DNA of 64,000 bases, taken from Solea solea (lineage: Eukaryota; Chordata; Actinopteri; Pleuronectiformes; Soleidae). The notes beneath the pieces are model-generated. The model was not told the origin of the DNA. It did no database searches and saw only the letters and a list, made by a program, of their open reading frames with translations. The stretch covers positions 24,621,281 to 24,685,280 of the forward strand of contig NC_081143.1 in assembly GCF_958295425.1 (NCBI RefSeq), in the 5' to 3' direction. A program made the position numbers and the translations under genes. Positions 59,392-64,000 of this stretch are shown here, piece by piece (positions within the stretch are counted from its first letter, which is position 1; each line of letters starts with the position of its first letter).

Positions 59392-60969
59392 CTTGTATAT
59401 TTTGCACATGTCAACATAGCTACAGTCGTGATACCTACAGCGTCTCAGGAGGAGCATGATCTTCTGATCTTCTTCTCTAATTCATTCCCTCATCTTTAGG
59501 AGTTTGAAATAAAGTGGCAGAGGTTTTTTGTGTGTTTCTGTATGACACATTTTTTAGGATAAAGACATCTCAGCTCGCAAACCAAAGGCAGTAGTGTAAA
59601 GAGTTCTTATTATGATACAGCATTTGAAGAGGAGTTATGCCATTTTTAGACACACCTAAAAAAAAAGAAACCTTTATTCCACAGAGTCTCTGCATTTGCT
59701 TTCCATGCACTAAACACAATTGCATATACGTAACTGGAACTGCTGCTCATAAATCAATTGTGTCACATCAACTCTTGATTATTATTTTCTAATTACAAAT
59801 AATAACATGACGGATGAACAGATGGTGCCAAACAGTATTGCAGCAAAATAAAGCCAAACTGGAGTTTATTTACTTAACAGCAGACCTCCGGTGACTTTTA
59901 GCTTCTTATTGTTGTGATTGAGTCTACAGAGGAAACACTTGGATATTTACTAAAGCAGACAGGTTAAGTGCTTCTCGTGGCCGGTAGCTAATGTGGGACT
60001 GACTAAGCGGGTTGGAAGGCCAACCATTATAGAAAGTAAATAGATTTACCCACAATGGAATCATAAAAACTGTGGGCTGAATGAAGTGCTTTTACTGTTT
60101 TGCAGTGAAGAACCAAACTCATATTGTGTTTCCTGTCAGAGGCAATGAGATTTGACTTGACTCTGCCAAAACACAGTAGACAGGGGATGTGAATACATTT
60201 TCTTTTATGACAATATTGACTTATACAAGTATGAATTTAAAAATTCAGCATTTTGGGTTTAAAAAAAAAAAGAGGTGACAACATCTCTCATGTTTCTGGT
60301 CATGATTGATAGACATATGTCCCACAGGTAATGAATGACCTGTAAAGAGAAAAATAATAACATAGAGGAAACAATTGGATGGAGAAAGTCATCCAAATTC
60401 CCATTAATCATAAAACAGAACGGAGGAGAATAAGGGAAAGTCTCGAAAAAGTGGAGATGAAGAGAAAAGGATCAGACAGGAAGAAGTGAGTCAAGGTCTG
60501 TCCTTGTTATTGTTGGAAAAGAAGAGGGGGCAGATTGGCAGCCAGTTTTAGAATGTACATGTATTTGTGTGGCTTCAGACTAATGATTAATCTGTATGCA
60601 TGTCTCTGACTGCCCACTTAACTGATACACCATATTTATTGTTACTGCTCTGTTATCAGTCCCTCACATCTTAAATTTTGAAGTTTTGAGTACATATTTT
60701 TAAGACACAACCATAAACATCCATCCATCGTCTACTGCTTAATCTGATGTTCCCCCTCCCTTACCCTCTCCTGGCCAGGTGCATGTGTGTTCAGAGGAGC
60801 CGGTAAACACAAGCCGTGGAGCAACGTCCATGCCGGTCGATCCATTTTGCAGGATTCTGTTCTTTTCAATTCTTGCTATTCCTGTCCGATGTTTATTCAT
60901 ATGTGGTTCCTCACTCTGTCAGACTCTTTTCCCTGGCTCTGCCATGATGGACACCAAAACCTTTTGTTA

Positions 60970-61110
60970 TCCAAGGACTCCTGGTTGGCGTCCCTGATCT
61001 TGCAAGGTTGGTTTTCTGCAAACAGATGGTAGGGCAAGTGGAGACAGCCACCAGTGTCCCCACAACAAGCCATTAAACCATCACAATGACCCAGATCATT
61101 CTGCTTTAAA
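60970..61110 (-). repeat. Inverted-pair repeat, copy 2
   Basis: Reverse-complement partner of 42621-42775, about 18 kb apart. The match breaks off outside these limits. Confidence 0.65.
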
Positions 61111-61330
61111 GGCCGACATTGAATGTACTCCCCCATTAGTAGTTTGCATATGTGTATAATCAACATGAAATAAAACCTTTTTTGGTTTTCCTAGCCTTAG
61201 AAATGAACTTTTTTTATGAGCTTTGGTCAAGGGCATTTCATTACAGGCCACCATAGCTCCTGAGATCTGAGTTCTCCATGTGTTACAATCTGCACACACT
61301 CTCATTCTAACATACTGAATCTTTGAGGTC

Positions 61331-61565
61331 ACACCATGGCTAGCACTGTTGCCTCACACCAAGAAGGTTGCTGGTTGGCTTTCTGTGTTCTCCCTGTGTG
61401 TGTTTGTGGGGGTTGGAGTTCTCCAGGTTATCCAGTTTCCTATACATGAGCATAAAGATTCATCCATGTCTTCCACATGAGGGTCACTGGGCTGCTGGCA
61501 TAGGACAAAAGACAGGCTACACCATGGACAGGTCACCAGTCCATCACAGGGCTAACACAGAGAAG
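61331..61565 (+). repeat. SINE/L2-type tail, rearranged
   Basis: A head GGCTAGCACTGTTGCCTCAC is followed by TTCTCCCTGTGTG and GAGTTCTCCAGGTTATCCAG. At 61520-61556 a piece of the tail in the other orientation follows (GGACAGGTCACCAGTCCATC). It looks like two insertions or an inversion. Confidence 0.6.
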
Positions 61566-64000
61566 AACAAAGTTTTGGTGTTCAGTTAACTGCTGTATTT
61601 TTTTTAGACATGTGATAGGAAACATTCATTCTATAAAAGTATGTGAATGGAGAGAAGGATCAAGCCTGAAACAGTACTGAGTAATAAAGTGCTGTGAGGT
61701 GAGATCTCGGCTGAATTTCTTCATAAGCTGCTAAAAATACTTGTTTATGTGAGAGTGGGCTGCCCTGTGGAGGTGGGTGGTCTGTGATCCAGATATGATG
61801 GCCATGACAGAGCTGCTTTCTCACCAGTGTTGTCTTTCAACAAATGGCACAGAGCCCCTCAATGGAACACCAGTTCCATGGTGCTGTCAAACTGACCTGA
61901 CGGTTGTCTGTGGCAGTTTCATTTAGGTTAGACTGGGACTAGACTTTCTCTGCAACAGAGTTTCCCAGGGAGGCTGAGCGGTTCTTCATTTCAGCCCCCT
62001 TTTTCTTAAAATGGTAATGATTCCACCTTATAGAGTATGGACTACCAGGGATGTAGCTACAAGCCATCTGGTTCCATAACTGCAGAGAAGTCATTGGTGG
62101 GTTTTGGACGTTGCCAAAAGTTCCTCCTGGGACAAATCCTATTTGTGATATTTATGGACAGAATATGAAGCAAGTGTGGGAAGAGTTTGTCTGGTTTAAT
62201 AACTTGTTGGCTACATGTAGTGCACACTGATGCTCTGAGTGCGGCATGGACATGTTGGTGCAGCGGTACGAGTGAGACGGGCATTGTACCAGACCACTGA
62301 GGTGAAGAAAGAACTGAGCCAGGATGACAAAGCTTTTGATTTACCAATTAACTGATGTTCAAACTCTCATCTGTGGTCAAGAGCTTTGGGCAGTGACTGA
62401 AAGAATGAGATTGCAGATACAAATTGCTGACATTAGCTTTCTCTGTGGCTGAGCTCAGATTTAAAGACAGGGTGTGTGTTTGGCCATATGGAGGATTCTC
62501 ATAGTAAAGCAACTGCTACTTTGTGTTGAAGGAGCCCAGCTGAGATTCAGGTTCAGACATTTGACAAGTAAGGCTTTCTGGATTCCTTCCACCGGACACT
62601 CCAGGTTAGACCCCAGACTTTGCTAAAGGGATTATAATGTATATCCCATCATTCAGGATTGTGGACTGACCTTGAATCACTCTCCCTTGCATTTTGGCCC
62701 ACATTTGTATGCAAGACCAAGTTGTACGAGATGTCATTGTGTTGCTCTAGAGCAGCTCAATTTCTTCTGTTTGTTATTTGGGACAGTTTCTTTTTTCATT
62801 TGAAGCTCATCCTTAATTCATATCTTAGCTTCACCCTTTATTTCCTAACCAACATCAGAAAAACTGAAATTTGAAAATGAGGGCAAACATACAAAAATGT
62901 ACAAGAGATGTAAAAAAAGAGGAAAAAATGCCTGAGGAGACGAATTAGGGTCTGAAGTGAAAAGAAATTGTGGTTTTTATGTTTGAAACCACCAGATGAT
63001 CTACAAGGTCAAAACAGGCATTAAAATGCATTTAAGTCATTAGAGGTCGCTCAGTTCTTTGTAATGGAGACCACTGACCACCACTGGGGATGTAAACAGC
63101 ACTGCTGGCATACTGTTCATTATGTAACAATAGCACACACAGAAGAGTCCCTGATGCTTGGAAGAAACCACTAATTGAGCCACAATAGCTTGATGCATTT
63201 AGCCTCAATTAATCAACAAAATCATTTCCGTCAAGAAGGCAGAAATCTTCCCAGACTTCCAGCACTGTGAACGATTCAAATGTCATTCATACAGTTGCAC
63301 ACATTGGATCCTGGGAGTTGCACCGGACAGAAGACAACAGAGCATTGGGACTTTTTATTTATATCACACTCTTCCACTTGTCATCCCTGAAGCTAATGTC
63401 TCCCAAGTCACACTGTGTAGAGATATCAACAAGTCACTTGAGCTCCATTCATTTCCTTCGTTGGGGAACGTGGAGGACTCGTGTTGACATGACGGCAGTT
63501 AGTAACGGTCATTAGTCCTCAACACCTAATCATTTGTTCAAACTTATTGGATTTCACATTCATGTGAGATAGAACAGTGATTACAGTAAGTCCAACTGTA
63601 CATGACCATATACTGTAAATACTTCCACCCTCTTATGGAGTGCACCATGGTTGACCTTTTCTTCAATTTCCCCCATCCATTCACCCCAATCTCCAGCTAA
63701 AGTGGATTTTGCTTTTGATTTTTTTAGGTCTAACCATAAAAAGAGTAGTGGCAAATAATATGCTATTTGCACAGGAAACAATGAGTTGTGTCAAGAACCT
63801 GCCAACAATCACCACTTCTGTATCTCTATTTGATTGATTAGACTCTTTCCTTTTACACCTCACATATAGCTGATGGTGAAAAGTCTGAAACTGGGTTTTT
63901 ACTTTAGAATTAAGTCCTGTCTGCTGCTTGTTGCTGCAACATTTATGTCCGTCCTTGACTATGGTGATGTGTTATACACGCATGTATCTTCTCAAAGCTT

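Larger units (their letters stand above)
59392..64000. other. No gene recognised
   Basis: Mostly unassigned AT-rich sequence with the repeats at 60970 and 61331. The element responsible for the retroelement's 3' flank could not be bounded. Confidence 0.45.

Noticed and set aside
1..64000. CRISPR arrays, operons, prophage, rRNA genes
   Set aside because: None seen. The repeats are dispersed or microsatellite type, and the sequence has vertebrate gene structure.

Overview
The window reads as nuclear DNA of a teleost fish, probably a percomorph. The evidence is one vertebrate gene with a canonical splice acceptor, many vertebrate poly(A) signals, dense CA/GT microsatellites, and fish-type interspersed repeats: hAT-like and piggyBac-like MITEs, Tc1-like relics, L2-type 3' tails fused to tRNA-like heads, and a Penelope-like relic. 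Most of the 64 kb is intergenic or intronic. There is no sign of bacterial or viral gene organisation.

Region by region. From 1 to 13.4 kb there is non-coding sequence with scattered repeats. Notable are one copy of a two-copy repeat family (6356-6623), a CAG run (6905-6934) and a hAT-like MITE (10448-10734). From 13.45 to about 18.6 kb lies the one secure gene, vasorin (vasn). Its whole 699-residue reading frame sits in one exon behind a strong splice acceptor and is followed by a long AT-rich 3' untranslated region. At 19.76-19.93 kb there is an exon-like open stretch with a hAT-like MITE inserted exactly at its end. From 20 to 58 kb a long repeat-rich tract contains at least four short + strand segments bounded by good splice sites (27406-27475, 33690-33719, 46902-46947, 57344-57416; optionally also 34044-34111). 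Their reading phases are mutually compatible, so they may be the last exons of one long-intron gene that I could not name. From 58.3 to 59.4 kb there is a broken retroelement with an SGNH-hydrolase-like ORF and a reverse-transcriptase-like segment. From 59.5 to 64 kb I see only repeats and unassigned sequence.

How it fits together. Vasorin is a type I membrane protein with leucine-rich repeats, an EGF module and an FN3-like region, known in mammals as a TGF-beta-binding protein. In mammals VASN lies within the CORO7 transcription unit. I looked for coronin-7-like exons here and recognised none. The candidate split gene shares the vasn strand, but nothing in the sequence links their functions. 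The best leads are that split gene, the exon-like ORF interrupted by a hAT insertion, the two-copy unknown repeat, and the rearranged SGNH/RT retroelement.
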